From the NCBI GenBank assembly GCA_023052935.1, contig CM041297.1, forward strand, positions 1,602,280 through 1,666,279: a stretch of DNA of 64,000 nt, read 5' to 3'. Shown here piece by piece: positions 34,510-46,191 of this stretch (the stretch's first letter is position 1; every line of letters begins with the position of its first letter). This stretch comes from Piezodorus guildinii. Its lineage: Eukaryota; Arthropoda; Insecta; Hemiptera; Pentatomidae. Under the pieces are notes generated by a model, which did no database searches, was not told the origin of the DNA, and saw only the letters and a program-made list of their open reading frames with translations. The position numbers were made by a program, and so were the translations under genes.

Positions 34510-35155
34510 TCCTGATTTTTTTTTTTTTTTAATGTATTTATTGAAATTTACAACTGTATGTTTTCATACAACAAGTAAATATCCTACAATGATAAAACAC
34601 AAGAAAAAAAAAAAAAAAACATGAAGAGAACTGCCCATTGGCAGCACTCTCGTAGTGAATCTAAACAAGAAGATCTCGAGGCCATCTTCCTTTCAGACAC
34701 TTCAGCGGATTGTCAGGAATTGAAGTGGGAACAAGGATTAAAACTAGTAGATTAGAGTGAGAGTGGAGTTTTTCATGGAAGGAATAATACCTGGTACAGG
34801 CCAAATCAGCAACATATGTTACATTAAGGTCTTTGTGGATGATTTTATTCGTGACAAAGTAACAAGCGTTAAGGATTTTGCGAAGGATTTCGGATTGTAA
34901 GGATTGGATACGGGAAGAGTTTGGTGGTTTAGTAGAGCCCCAAAGCTCTACTCCGTAGGATCCAGACAGGTCTTATTATTGTCATGTAAATGAGTCTTTT
35001 CTAGTTAAGTGAAATGTTAGAGCGTCTGTCAAGTAAATGTTGAAGTAACCGAAATAGCGAGCAGTTTCTTGTATTTTAGTCTTGTATGCGGCTTCCATGT
35101 AAGACGTTTGTCAAGCAGGAGTCCTAAATAACGTTTCTATTCAACATTAAAAGAC
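34510..35155 (-). pseudogene. LINE 3' end, jockey-like
   Basis: Poly(T) at 34517-34530 marks the 3' end. RT C-terminal remnants continue up to YLGLLLDKRLTWKPHTRLK, encoded near 35060-35150. Multiple frame breaks. It extends further 5' than the copies at 33082 and 56226. Confidence 0.8.
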
Positions 35156-35217
35156 ACTGTAAGTGAAAGTAATAAAATCTTCTTGTTATCGCTACTGAAT
35201 TGGCTGCTACACTGGTT

Positions 35218-35502
35218 ATTTATCCGTTATTTATTTAACGTAACTTTATGCTGCTGTAGCTAATCGGACGGTGCTACAGCAGGAGTCCTAAATTTTGTCT
35301 ATCCAGGTTTATTTAGGATATGGATTATTAACGAGCACCTGACATAGCCTAGGGACCACCTTTTAACGTCCCCTCCGAAGGACGGCACGCCTAAGAATGT
35401 TATATTCCCATTTAAAAATCCTCGGAAAACCTGCCGCATTTGAATCTGCGATCTTGGATATAAAAGGCTGTTATGCAAGCCACTATACGACAGGTGACCC
35501 CC
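35218..35502 (-). mobile_element. SINE-1, minus orientation
   Basis: Tail at the left (ttatttatttaacgtaactt), then gctaatcggacggtgctaca, cccctccgaaggacggc, and the head at the right with a B-box complement near ccgcatttgaatctgcg. Confidence 0.9.
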
Positions 35503-35509
35503 CCTACTA

Positions 35510-35815
35510 CGGTGGAGAATTACCTTTCAGTGATTCCCGACCCCTGAATTAATTACAATCCCCGAGAGAGTTGGAGGAAGAGGGGGACTGGAAGTGAGGA
35601 GATTTAGGACGGCACCTGGCCCCACTGGACACGTGGCCGAGGGCACTACACGTGTCTGTCACACGTGATCAGGCCTCTGTTTTTTCAGCCTCTGTCCTTC
35701 AGTAAGTATCTGTTTAGTTAACGAGTTGACGAATCGCCTTCTGGGTATCTCGATCGTTCACTTTCACGTTCGTCAAATAACATTCACTCACAACCCTGTA
35801 ATAATTATCGATTTG
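35510..35815. other. Non-repetitive island with E-box cluster
   Basis: Unmatched sequence with gaattaattac and a cluster of three CACGTG words at 35630-35667. A 65-codon frame follows but has no recognisable domain. Confidence 0.35.
35630..35667. promoter_or_regulatory. Cluster of three CACGTG E-boxes
   Basis: CACGTG at 35630, 35649 and 35662. This word is bound by bHLH-class factors (Myc/Max, CLK/CYC, USF types). Three in 38 bp is notable in AT-rich DNA; function inferred. Confidence 0.4.
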
Positions 35816-35819
35816 TACA

Positions 35820-36151
35820 TTCACTTACCTATTTATGAAATATATAGTCAGGGAGAGTATTGCGATCGTGAAATTTTTCTAATTCCAGTTTTTAACGGAA
35901 ATATACATTTTAGGTTTCCCTGAGCCGTAATAACAAAAACGCGAGAAAAGGTTTGTGTGTGTGTGTGTGGTAAGGTAAGAAGACAACTAATATGTTGTCT
36001 AAGATGTTACAGCAACTTATTCATCAAAATTAACGAACCTAAGGAACCACTTAACACCAGGCATTTTGCACTTTTTTACGATATTGTTATACCTATAAGG
36101 CTCTAACGATTTTGATGTTAAATTTAATGATTTTTTATATCATTTAGATTG
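35820..36151 (+). mobile_element. HINE-A left-half copy
   Basis: ttcacttacctatttatgaa, gtattgcgatcgtgaaattt, a short (TG)n, and the downstream ccacttaacaccaggcattt block. Ends near the tatcatttagatt position of the consensus. Confidence 0.75.
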
Positions 36152-36244
36152 CCAGACGAAAGATGCCAGAACTGGGTTTTGATGGAATGTCAAAAGAGCT
36201 GTGTCGTTTGTAGGTTCATCTTGTAAGTCAGTCGGTCATGATAT

Positions 36245-36345
36245 GGACTACATCGATCCCAAACACTTAAATTCAGCACCAACCGTACTACACACCTCGA
36301 CCGCTTTTGAGTCGGTGGCCTAGAGATGCCTTGAATTAAACTATT
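36245..36345 (+). pseudogene. LINE RT C-terminal scrap
   Basis: One frame reads IQHQPYYTPRPLLSRWPRDA, equivalent to the NPPRRLKRRWPRDLL end of the L1/L2 family. Confidence 0.45.
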
Positions 36346-36379
36346 TTTCGGAAGTTAACATATTTTCTTATTGCAAATA

Positions 36380-37200
36380 TTCTTTTTTTTTGCAGATGAA
36401 AAATAGCAATTTGCAGAATTTTTTTTAAAAATAAATACATTAATATTCGATAATAATTTAGCGTTAATAGCATCCATTTTCAAAAACTCATATTTTACTC
36501 CTTGAGTGACAACTTGGGTTTATGAGTCAGTACTATCTTAGAGAGGCAGATATCGCCTTTATTGCCCAGGACCGCGTCCAGTCGTAAACCTTAACTTATT
36601 ATTAAAGATTAATATTGTTCAAGCATTAAATTATCCTCGGTGAGTGTTTATACTAAGTTATCTCATTATATTTCTCTAGGTGTCGAGTAATATTCACATT
36701 AAGCTTCCATAATAAATCTTCTCCGAATAGCCCCGCTTGAGGAAGCTGAGATGTGGCGAAGAAATGCCTCGTAAAACTGAGGTTTATATTTAACTGACCT
36801 CACCACCTCCCCAGTTTTTGTATCGTCTTCAACATCTCTGATTTAATAGACCACTCTCTCCTGAGGTTTTATACGATCTCGGTTTAAATTTCGTTTATAT
36901 AATTTCGGTTAGCGGCGCTAAATGTGTTTGACACTCGGGTGGTTTTAGACTGCGAAAATGCCTTTGATGTGATGTGTAGATTTGTTTTATGGTTTATAAA
37001 TTTGTCTTAAACTCTCTTATTTATAGATTCTGGTGTTCTTTATGTTTGTTTACTGTATGAGACATGTTTATTAGTCTTAAGTGAAAGTGATAAGTGAGGA
37101 GAATTTTTTTTTATCTCTCCAAGATGGAATTATTGATTTCAATTAAACACCGTAAATCGATACTAAGAAATTCTTTATTTTTATATTCTTTGTGTCAATA
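36380..37200. other. No gene seen
   Basis: Mixed AT-rich sequence without recognised repeats, domain-bearing ORF or RNA gene. Confidence 0.45.
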
Positions 37201-37214
37201 ATTACATGATCCAG

Positions 37215-37300
37215 ATTATTTTAGGACATTTAAATAGTACCTGGCATAGCACAGGCTCGGGCCCATCTTTTTATGTTCCCTCCGAAGAACGGAATAACAA
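37215..37300 (-). mobile_element. SINE-1 fragment
   Basis: Central part only: tagtacctggcatagcacag, gctcgggccc, ccctccgaagaacgg. Confidence 0.7.
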
Positions 37301-37608
37301 CGTTGGAAACATTAATCTCACATTAAATAATCTAACAATGCAAATGACAATCAATGGTTGTGATGATGGTTTTTTTAATGGCAGTCCTTTTTACCGTATA
37401 GATGTGCATGCAAGCTGGGTATGAAAAAATGTGCCTCTAAGTAGTTGAAAAAAAAAGTGTACAATAAACCCTCTTTTTAACGAACACGGTTATAACGAAC
37501 ACCCTTTATAATGATATATCGTTGCGGTCCCTTCACAAATGAAGGGAAATACCTAGCAATATAGGTATGACAAAATTTGCCTCTGAGAAGTTGAAAAAAA
37601 AGATGGAT

Positions 37609-37727
37609 ATATATAATAAGGACTTTTAATCCCATTAGAAAATCCTAGGGCCACCTGCCAGGTTTGAACTCATTACCTTTGTCATAGAAGACTGTTATGC
37701 TAGCCACTTCACCACAGCTGACCCCTG
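37609..37727 (-). mobile_element. SINE-1 fragment (tRNA-like head)
   Basis: ggacttttaatcccattaga, gggccacctgccaggtttga and the tRNA-like end gttatgctagccacttcacc. Probably the other half of the 37215-37300 piece, separated by about 300 bp. Confidence 0.8.
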
Positions 37728-37729
37728 TT

Positions 37730-38126
37730 CAATAGCTAATAAATATGTTCTGAACTTCAATATTTGATGCGCTTTCACTTCGTTCACAATATGAGAGATG
37801 TTTATACGAAGTTCGTTGACAGCTATAATCCCCCTTCAGCCCCGTCGGGAGTAACCTGGCCAATTATTTCCTCCCTTCAGCGGAACTGCCGCCCCTCTTT
37901 GTTGTGGGACCAATGGCGGATTACCTTTTTTTAACTTCACGAGAAAAGTTTTACATTTTTTCATCACAGAAATATTTTCACCAAAATCGACTTAATAGGA
38001 AAAGCGGTTAAAGTGGCAGTATTTTACTCATTTTCTCCACATCGGTTTAAACGATTTAATAAAACGTTCTTGCTCTGTATTTACATAGTATAACGTATAA
38101 TTCAATATACAAAAGGAAATTACACA
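37730..38126. other. No gene seen
   Basis: Unmatched sequence, GC-richer around 37830-37930. No supported feature. Confidence 0.4.
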
Positions 38127-38978
38127 AACAAAAAATTGCATTAAAAAATATTTTTTTCAGTTTTCTCCTTTAGTTGGGTATCGAATTCATTCAATTTATA
38201 TATTTACCTGTTTATCATCAGTGGTAACAAGATAATATAGTTATTTTTATAGAATCTACCAAATTAAAGGTACTTTAGAGAAAGAAAATTTAAAATATCG
38301 GCATTTAAACCCTGTCAGACCATTTTAATCCGAATGAAACCTAAATCATATTAAAGCCCATTCAATTTTACATCGATATAGCGAGTTTTGTCAAAATCGT
38401 TCGTACCGTTTGGAGAAAATCGAAAAAAGGTGCAAAATGCATGTTATAAAGTGGTAAACCAGGTAAACTCATTTTGATGAAAAAGATTTTGTAACGTCTC
38501 GGGCGTATATTTGTCTTAAATATGAAATTTTAGTTCCATAGGACTTTACCATAGGACCGTTTCCGCCCGGGAGTTACCACACACACAAACACACACACAC
38601 ACGTTTTTGCGGCCCTGTCAGACCATTTTAATCAGAATAAAGCCCACATGATATTAAAGCCCATTAAATTTTACACCAATATAGCGAGTTTAATCAAAAT
38701 CGTCGGAACCGTTTTTGAGAAAATCATAAAAGGGTGCAATATGCATAGTATAAAGTAGCTCTTCTAGTTAGCTGATTTTGATGAAAAAGGTTTTGTAACG
38801 TCTCGGGCGTATATTTGTCTTAAATATGAAATTTCAGTTTCATAGGACTTTACCATAGGACCGTTTCCGCCCGGGAGTTACCACACACACACACAAACCT
38901 TTTTGCGGGACTTGGTTATTTGGACTCAATGACCATAAAATGTGCATTTCCGTTGAAAACTGGAATTCAAAAATTTTC
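38127..38978 (-). mobile_element. HINE-A with partial internal tandem duplication
   Basis: Minus-oriented copy lacking its right end. After the first (CA)n at 38578-38602 the sequence jumps back to gccctgtcagaccattttaa and repeats the segment up to a second cgtttccgcccgggagttac and (CA)n at 38880-38896. It then completes the left block to ttcaaaaattttcat. The duplicated part is about 310 bp. Confidence 0.85.
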
Positions 38979-38979
38979 A

Positions 38980-39400
38980 TCTCTAGAGTCGTTATCCTGT
39001 TTGTTCCCTTGATCCTGGGATATAGCTAGAGCTACAGAGCTCCACTGAGGACCGGAAGCTAATGATTCGCTATAATCGACCGCGGCGCTAAATGAACCGA
39101 CTGATAAGTTTGCTAATTAGGTGGCGGGGGGGACCAGATTCTTGTAAAATCTGTTTAAGTTTGGGGAGGGGCGAAGGAACTTGGGGACTAGTTCATTAAC
39201 ATGCTAAGCCTTTAATTGCCGCCACTCTTTATAGCAGCATAATATCTCCTCTCTTCCTCCGCCTTAGTTAACTCCGCTAAACGCTATTTAGACTCGATTA
39301 AATTCCATTTTGATGGCATTATCTCCGAGAGGGAGGGGTTTTTTAGCGACCTAGTTCGAGCCTCGTTAACAATAATTTATAGTCAGCGTAAATCTTGTCT
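38980..39400. other. Non-repetitive island
   Basis: GC-richer, unmatched in the window, with ctttaattgccgcc and tttgctaattaggtggcggg segments. No ORF of note. Candidate conserved non-coding DNA by composition only. Confidence 0.3.
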
Positions 39401-39655
39401 AAGCATTTTAGAAATGTAGATTATCCTAGGCTTTTCTCTGTCCTCCTAGGCGATTACCGCTTGCATTGTCAGATCATAATTAAATTACGTTCAGAATATT
39501 TTTTTAAATTAAAAAACACAGTAAAATCAGAAATGAAAAAATTCAAAATTTACTCAATATTACTGCAAATCTTACAACTACAGACAAATCATTATGGACG
39601 ATCACTAAAAAGCTCCCAAAGTTCAAAGTCATCCACTCCTTATTGAACCCAAAAG

Positions 39656-39935
39656 TTTGTTTATTGTTTATTCAGTTAACGTCACTTTATGCAACTATGG
39701 CTAATCGGACGATGCTACAGTGGGAGTCCTAAATTTTGCCTTTCCAGGTTTTATTAAGATAGGGATCTTTAACGAGTACCTGACATCGCACAGGCTCGGG
39801 ACCACCTTTTAACGTCCCCTCCGAAGGACGGCGTAACTAAGGATTTTTTACTCCCATTAAAAAATCCTAGGACCACCTGCGGATTTGAACCCTGCTGTTA
39901 CGCTAGCCACCCAGCTACAAGTGATACCTGAACCC
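39656..39935 (-). mobile_element. SINE-1, minus orientation
   Basis: Complete order from the tttgtttattgtttattcag tail to ctagccacccagctacaagt. Head slightly shortened near the B box (gatttgaaccctgctgttac). Confidence 0.9.
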
Positions 39936-39939
39936 AAAA

Positions 39940-40251
39940 GTTGTTGTTTGCGTTATTAAGATATGATAATATATATATGTGTGTGTGTGTAAAATCAAGA
40001 ATTTTATTATTCTTGATTTCATTATCATATGTAAATATTTCAGCAAGGGAGGTTATATTTCTGTTATGTTAGTTAAATGTATTAATCAAAGGACTGTTAA
40101 TCAATTCTTTATTTTAGGTAGGTTCATTGTAAATTATCTTTGTTATCCAATTGATTATTTTATATCAAACCAATTGTAATAATTAAATCTTTATTTTAGC
40201 ATTGTTTAACTCCTAATTCATTTAAATTAGAAGAAGAATTACACACACATT

Positions 40252-40288
<37 letters not shown>

Positions 40289-40330
40289 AACAAAATTCCT
40301 TTTCGGGTTAAACTTTAGTATAAATGTTAA
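39940..40330. other. AT-rich with (CA)n
   Basis: No gene. A short (GT)n at 39975-39991 and (CA)n at 40242-40279. Confidence 0.5.
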
Positions 40331-40334
40331 GATA

Positions 40335-40988
40335 AAATAAAATGAAATTTCATATTTAAGACTATACGTCCTAGAAGTTACAGCAACTTTTTCATCAAAA
40401 TCAGCTAACCAGAAGAGGCACTTTATACCATGCATTTTACACCTATTTACCATTTTCTCGAAAACGACTCTATCGATTTTGATTAAACTCGCTATATCGA
40501 TGTAAAATTTAATGGACATTATATCATGTAGGTTTCATTCTGATTGAAATAGTCTGACAGGGCATAAATGCCGATATTTCAAAATTTCTTTCTCTAAAGT
40601 ACCTTAATTTTGTAGTTTTAAAAAATTTGACCCAACTAAAAGAGAAAATAGAAAAATATTTTTTTAAATTATTTTTTTATTTTTTTTAAATTTAAATACA
40701 GTAATATAGATGTATAATACACCGTTGGAAAGCTAATGTTTTTAGAAAAAAATATTATCTTACACACAAGCCTGTAAAAGTTAATGGATAGTGATATAAT
40801 GCCGATAAATTAACTGATTATTTTAGATAATAATATAATAGACTATTTAATAAAACACCTTTTTCTATTAAAATCCAATAAAATAATTCTTTAACAATTC
40901 TAAATTTTAAATTTGTTTAAAAATTCTCAAATTGATATAAATAATGGAGGTATATAAAAGTCGTGTGTTGCCAGCTCCAGATTTTCTT
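40335..40988 (+). mobile_element. HINE-A right two-thirds
   Basis: Starts at atgaaatttcatatttaaga and follows the consensus to aaaagtcgtgtgttgccagc and tccagatttt. The left block is missing; several indels. Confidence 0.8.
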
Positions 40989-41310
40989 CATTTTTATGAA
41001 AGTTCAACATATATGAGGTATTTCATTCCAATCAAAAATTACAGTCGTATTAAGGTGTTATTAGGTTTTTGAAAGATCGTTGAAGAGTTGATAAAAAATG
41101 AAGGGACTATTTGGAAAGGCTGAGGCAAAGTAAGCATTCAATATTTGGAGGGTGTGTTATTAGCTTCCTAAGGCAGTCTTAGGCTATGAATCTTTTAATA
41201 GGGTAACTACCTCTACCCTTTAGTAACCGTATTCCTCTATTCATTCGGTTAATAATCAAAATTTATTAAACTAGCTTTATTACTATATAAGACACGGAAA
41301 CCATACAACT

Positions 41311-42062
41311 AAATACAAGTGTGTTAATAAAAACCGGTAAAGAAATAGGACTCGAATTAAATACCGATAAGACGAAGTATATGATTAGTAGCAGAAACGG
41401 TGTCGATCTTGGTGATATTGATGTATCAGGTCATACTTTTGAACACGTAGAGAAATTCAAGTATTTAGGTTCAATTATAACTAAAAAAAATGAAATCCAG
41501 GAAGAAATAAAGTCCCGGTTAAAGGCGGGAAATGCGTGTTATTATTCAGTTGCTAAGTTACTTAGTTCGTGGCTTCTATCTAAAAACATAAAGATTAGAA
41601 TTTATAAAACTATTATTCTTCCAACGGTTCTTTTCGGATGTGAAACGTGGCCGCTTACTTTGAAGGATGAACAACGGCTTAAGGTTTTCGAAAATAAGGT
41701 ACTGCGTAAAATATTTGGTCCGAAGAGAGATGAGGCCACTGGGGAGTTTAGAAGGTTGCACAACGCGGAATTGCGGAACTTGCATCCTGTGAATATAATT
41801 GAGCTGATTGCATCGCGGAGACTCAAATGGGCGAGTAAAGTTGTTGGGCTCGATGACGAGCGGATTCGGAGATAGTTGGTATTTGCTGATCCGACTGGTA
41901 GGCGTCCGAAAGGTAGGCCGATGCGGAGATGGGAGGATTGCGTTAAGGCTGATCTCGGGAGCTTGGGCTTGAATGGTGAACATTGGACGAGTCTGTGTAG
42001 GCGGAATTTGGTGGTATCGGCATCGAACCTTCGGGTTCGCTAAGCCTATTATTATTATTATT
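41311..42062 (+). pseudogene. Non-LTR retrotransposon 3' end with one in-frame stop
   Basis: A frame opening at 41321 encodes the RT region just after the catalytic box (IGLELNTDKTKYM), then FKYLGSIIT, the thumb motif TVLFGCETWPLTLKDEQRLK and RRLKWASKVVGL. A TAG at 41873-41875 interrupts it. The same frame continues for 55 codons (GRRPKGRPMRRWEDCVKADL) to a stop at 42041-42043 and an (ATT)n tail at 42048-42062. The polymerase active site and endonuclease are missing. RTE/CR1-like group by motif; a related scrap lies at 34262-34505. Confidence 0.85.
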
Positions 42063-42154
42063 ACTATATTGTGTAAAAAATAAAATCAATAATACTCACA
42101 AGTATATATCACATATCAGTAATATAGTACATATTATATAAGTAATATAGTACA

Positions 42155-43545
42155 TGAAGGATCTATTTTTACTTTCTCTTACTTATGTATGAAAAATATA
42201 CTGATCGTGAACATTTCACAACTTGAGTTTCCACTCAAATACGTGTTTTAGAACTATTTGAGTCCAAATAACCAAGTCCCGCAAGTTGGGTAGGTTTCAT
42301 TCTGATTGAATTAGCATTGATAAATAACGGCTAAATATGCATGTTGAGCGAATTTGATAAACAACTACAGGAAAAAAGAACAAAAAGGTTATTTATAGCA
42401 ATATTTGTGTTTTGAACATAAAAATAGTAATATAGATGTTTAATATACCTTTGAATAGCTGAAGATTTAAAAATAAATGTTATCTATACTCGGAATTGTA
42501 AAAGTAAATGGAGAATAATGAAAAGCCGAGGAAACTAACTGATTGTTGTAGATAAAAATATTATAGATTATTTAATAAAACACATGTTTGTTTTTACTTC
42601 CACTTACTATATATAGTAAGGGAAGGCATAGAAATCGTGAAAATTTTTGAATTCCAGTTTTCAACGGAAATATACATTTTAGGGTGCCTTGAGTCCAAAT
42701 AACCAAGTCCCGCAAAAAGGTGTGTGTGTGTTATTTAAGACAAATATACGCCCGAGGCGTTACAAAATCTTTTCCATCAAAATGAGTTTACCTGAAGAGC
42801 CACTTTATAACATGCATTTTGCACCTTTACGATTTTCTCCAAAACGGTACCGACGATTTTGACAAAACTCGCTATATCGATTCAAAATTGAATGGGCTTT
42901 AATATGATTTAGGTTTCATTCGGATTAAAATGGTCTGACAGGGTTTAAATGCTGATATTTTAAATTTTCTTTCTCTAAAGTACCTTTAATTTTGTTTATT
43001 CTATAAAAATAACTATATTATCTTGTTACCACTGATGAAAAACAGGTAAATATAAAAATTGAATGAATTCAATACCCAACTAAAGGTGAAAACATAAAAA
43101 ATATTTTTTTAATAAATTATTTTGTTTTTGAACATAAGAACAGTAATATACATGTATGATATACCGTTAGAAAGCTAACGATTTTTGAAAAAATATTATC
43201 TTATACACAAGCTTTTAAAAGTTAATAGAGAGTAATGAAATGAACATAAAACTAATTGATTATTTTAGATAATAATATAATAGATTTTTTAATAAAACAC
43301 ATGTTTCTATATATTAATAATCTATATAATTAATTCTTTAATAGTTTCAAGTATTTTCATCTCTAACTTTATTGGAAAATTCTTTCATTGATTTTAAAAA
43401 TGAAGGTAAGTGAAAGTCGTGTGTTGCTAGCACTAGATTTTTTAAAATTAAATTTAATTATTTCTTTAACAATTTATTTTCATCTCTAAATGTATTTAAA
43501 AATTCTTAAATTGATAATAACAAACGAGATAAGTGAAAGTCAATT
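42155..43545 (+). mobile_element. HINE-A copy, internally deleted and split by a second HINE-A
   Basis: The outer copy runs 42155-42589 (ttactttctcttacttatgt, accaagtcccgcaagttggg, a deletion, then on to aataaaacacatgtttg). After the inner element it resumes at about 43446 with aatttaattatttctttaac, ending acgagataagtgaaagtca near 43545. The outer right terminus is decayed. Confidence 0.7.
42590..43445 (+). mobile_element. HINE-A, complete, nested inside another HINE-A
   Basis: Starts tttttacttccacttactat with the full palindrome, a very short (TG)n, and ends gaaggtaagtgaaagtcgtg and gctagcactagattttt. It lies between T-rich bases of the outer copy, consistent with insertion at a TT site without obvious target duplication. 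Confidence 0.85.
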
Positions 43546-44250
43546 TTTTTGCATAACATATTTTTTTATCTATTGTTTTCATTTAAATGATAAGAGAAAA
43601 TTATCACATTTAGCATATCATGGAAGCAATAGCATGGCATTTATATCGCTAACACCGTAAAGGTCAATGTAATGGCTGTATTGGGGATCGTCCCCACCCT
43701 CCTGCCGAGTGTTCACAAGTTCCCACGACCATCTTCTTGTCGGGGTACTTTAGGGAGGCTTCGTTTTTAATCTTACCGAGTAAAAAAAAAAAAGTGGAAT
43801 GTATACTTCCCTTCGGCTTAATTTTCTCTTTGATTTATAAGTATAGCATTCTATTTCATTTTGCTTGCATAATACTGCAGAATTTTGTTTTATTGTTTTC
43901 AATAATGAACCTTTGTAATCGACCAAAATAAAAAAAAAAAAAAAAATACTTCCCCCTTTAAAATTTGAGGGCTAATGTTTCACGATACAAATAATCCGAA
44001 TAATGAAAACAAACAAATCCTTTTATCCCCAAATTTCTCTAAAACTACAGGACCTATTTTCGTAAAACTGGTCACAAAAACACTAGCGCCTCCATCGATG
44101 ATCCTAACAACTAGACGTTGATATCAGGCGATTATTTTTAAAATGGCTGCTGATAAAATATAATTTAATTCAATAACTCTGTTACTTTTGAAAATAGGAA
44201 ACAAAAAATGTACTAGTGTTTTCCAACCAAGAAACCGCGAATAATAAAAA
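43546..44250. other. AT-rich sequence with repeat scraps
   Basis: 43865-43995 contains SINE-4-like 3' sequence in minus orientation (ttgttttcaataatgaacct, aaaatttgagggctaatg). 43995-44230 is an inverse match to the AT-rich repeat at 16255-16420. No gene. Confidence 0.4.
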
Positions 44251-45155
44251 AATCTGGTGCGGGCAACACACGACTTTCACTTACCTCGATTTTTAAAATC
44301 AATGAAAGGAATTTTTAAATACAGTTAGAGATAAAAATACGTGAAACTATTAAGGAATTAATCAAATTGAATTTATATAGAAACATGTGTTTTATTAAAA
44401 AATCTATTATATTATTATCTAAAATAATCTGTTAGTTTTATCTTCTTTCATCACTCTCTATTAACTTTTAAAAGCTTGTGTATGAGATGATAATTTTTCT
44501 AAAATCTTTAACTTTCCAACGGTATATCATACATGCTATATTACTGCTCTTATGTTCAAAAACGAAAAATTGCATTAAAAAAATATTTTTTCTGTTTTCT
44601 CCTTTATTTGGGATCGAATTTATTCAATTTATATATTTACCAGTTTTTCATCAGCGTAACAAGATAATCTAGTTATTATTATTGAATCTACAAAATTAAA
44701 GGTACTTTAGGGGAAGAAAATTTAAAATATCGGCATTTAAGCCCTGTCAAGACCATTTTTATCCAATGAAATCTAAATGATATGAAAGCTCTTTAAATTT
44801 TACATCGATATAGTGAGTTTAATCAAAATCGTCGGAACCGTTTTTGAGAAAATCGAAAAAAGGTGCAAAATGCATGGTATTAAAGTGCCTCTTCTGGTAG
44901 GTTCATTTTATGAAAAAAGTTTTGTCACGTCTCGGGCGTATAGTTGTCTTAAATATGAAATTTCAGTTTCATAGGACTTACCGTTTCCGCCCGGGAGTTA
45001 CCACACACACACACACACACACAGACCTTTTTGCGGGACTTGGTTATTTGGACTCAGGGGACCCTAAAACGTGTATTTCCGTTGAAAACTGGAATTCGAA
45101 AATTTTCACGATCGCAATACTTCCCCTTACTATATATAGTAAGTGAAAGTAAAAA
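44251..45155 (-). mobile_element. HINE-A, full-length reference copy
   Basis: From aatctggtgcgggcaacaca to ttactatatatagtaagtga then aagtaaaaa, with (CA)n at 45001-45023 and every conserved block present. A good reference for the minus orientation. Open frames across it are not conserved between copies. Confidence 0.95.
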
Positions 45156-45379
45156 ATAAGAGAAAACAAATTGAAATTGTACTGATAAATACGCCTATAA
45201 CTCAATTATTTTTTAGGATAGAAAAAAAAATATTAAAAATAAAATAAATTAGAGTCCAATTGACTACGTCCAAATAATCTGTGTGTACCCAGTTCTGTCA
45301 TGAATACTGTTACAAAAACCGAACTTTGTTTACATACTTGGGTATTTTTTAGATAATTCTTTATAAGATTATTTTCATA

Positions 45380-45560
45380 ATTGTATGTTCATGTACCGCA
45401 CTATAAGTGGATATAATGAGACCTTATCTGTTTGTGACAGGTCTCGACCGCACTGTGAGAACGGCAAATCCAGTGAGAGAAGAAGCTGCTCGAATCATAA
45501 GAAATACCTTTGAAAACAACAAATCATGTCTCGGAAAATGGGAATCTATATCTTGAATCT
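45380..45560 (+). pseudogene. Tc1/mariner-superfamily relic
   Basis: The plus-strand frame contains DRTVRTANPVREEAARIIRN then NKSCLGKWESI, matching the relic at 26790-27260. Very short. Confidence 0.55.
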
Positions 45561-46190
45561 ATGAATGTCAGATCATAATGAAATGACCTTAGGAGGGGTA
45601 AAAATTGTATTGGGTTTTATTAGGATTAGGACAACGTGACGGGGGAAAAAAAAATTGAATTTTTGTCAATATATACGCTTGTTTATTTATTTTCTTCAAA
45701 ACGTAAAGAGAATTATTGAAATCGATTTCGAAATAGTCGAGATTTATAAATTTGAAATGAGCATTGGTGTTAAACCATTTCACTTTGAATTATTTATTGC
45801 TTTTCATATTAGTTAAATGCCTTTAAACAGTATACCCTAATATAGTTATTTGGAAATAACAAACATTGTATAATAATTTGCAGCGTTTTTTTTCTTAAAA
45901 TATTAGTAACTTTATTTTTAAGATGTGAAAATTTTAGTATAATTTAGAATGAAATTAAATACCTACATATCAGTAACTATTTAAATACGTTTTACACATA
46001 CACACACACCCACATACTTATGTATGCACACAAATTATTATAAAATGTCTAAACTGTTGGAGAGCTTAAAAGCTTAGTATCTGTGTATATTATTGATCAA
46101 ACCTTACTAACTTGAGTGGGCAATTTGTTTCAACTGTCTTTTGAGCAACCTAATAGTCTTCTATATATTTTTCACTATATCTTTAGACAA
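45561..46190. other. No gene seen
   Basis: AT-rich, with a short imperfect (CA)n near 46000. No recognised repeat. Confidence 0.45.
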
Positions 46191-46191
46191 A

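Noticed and set aside
42155..42590. Separate repeat family at 42.2-42.6 kb
   Set aside because: It aligns in order with the HINE-A consensus after allowing one internal deletion.
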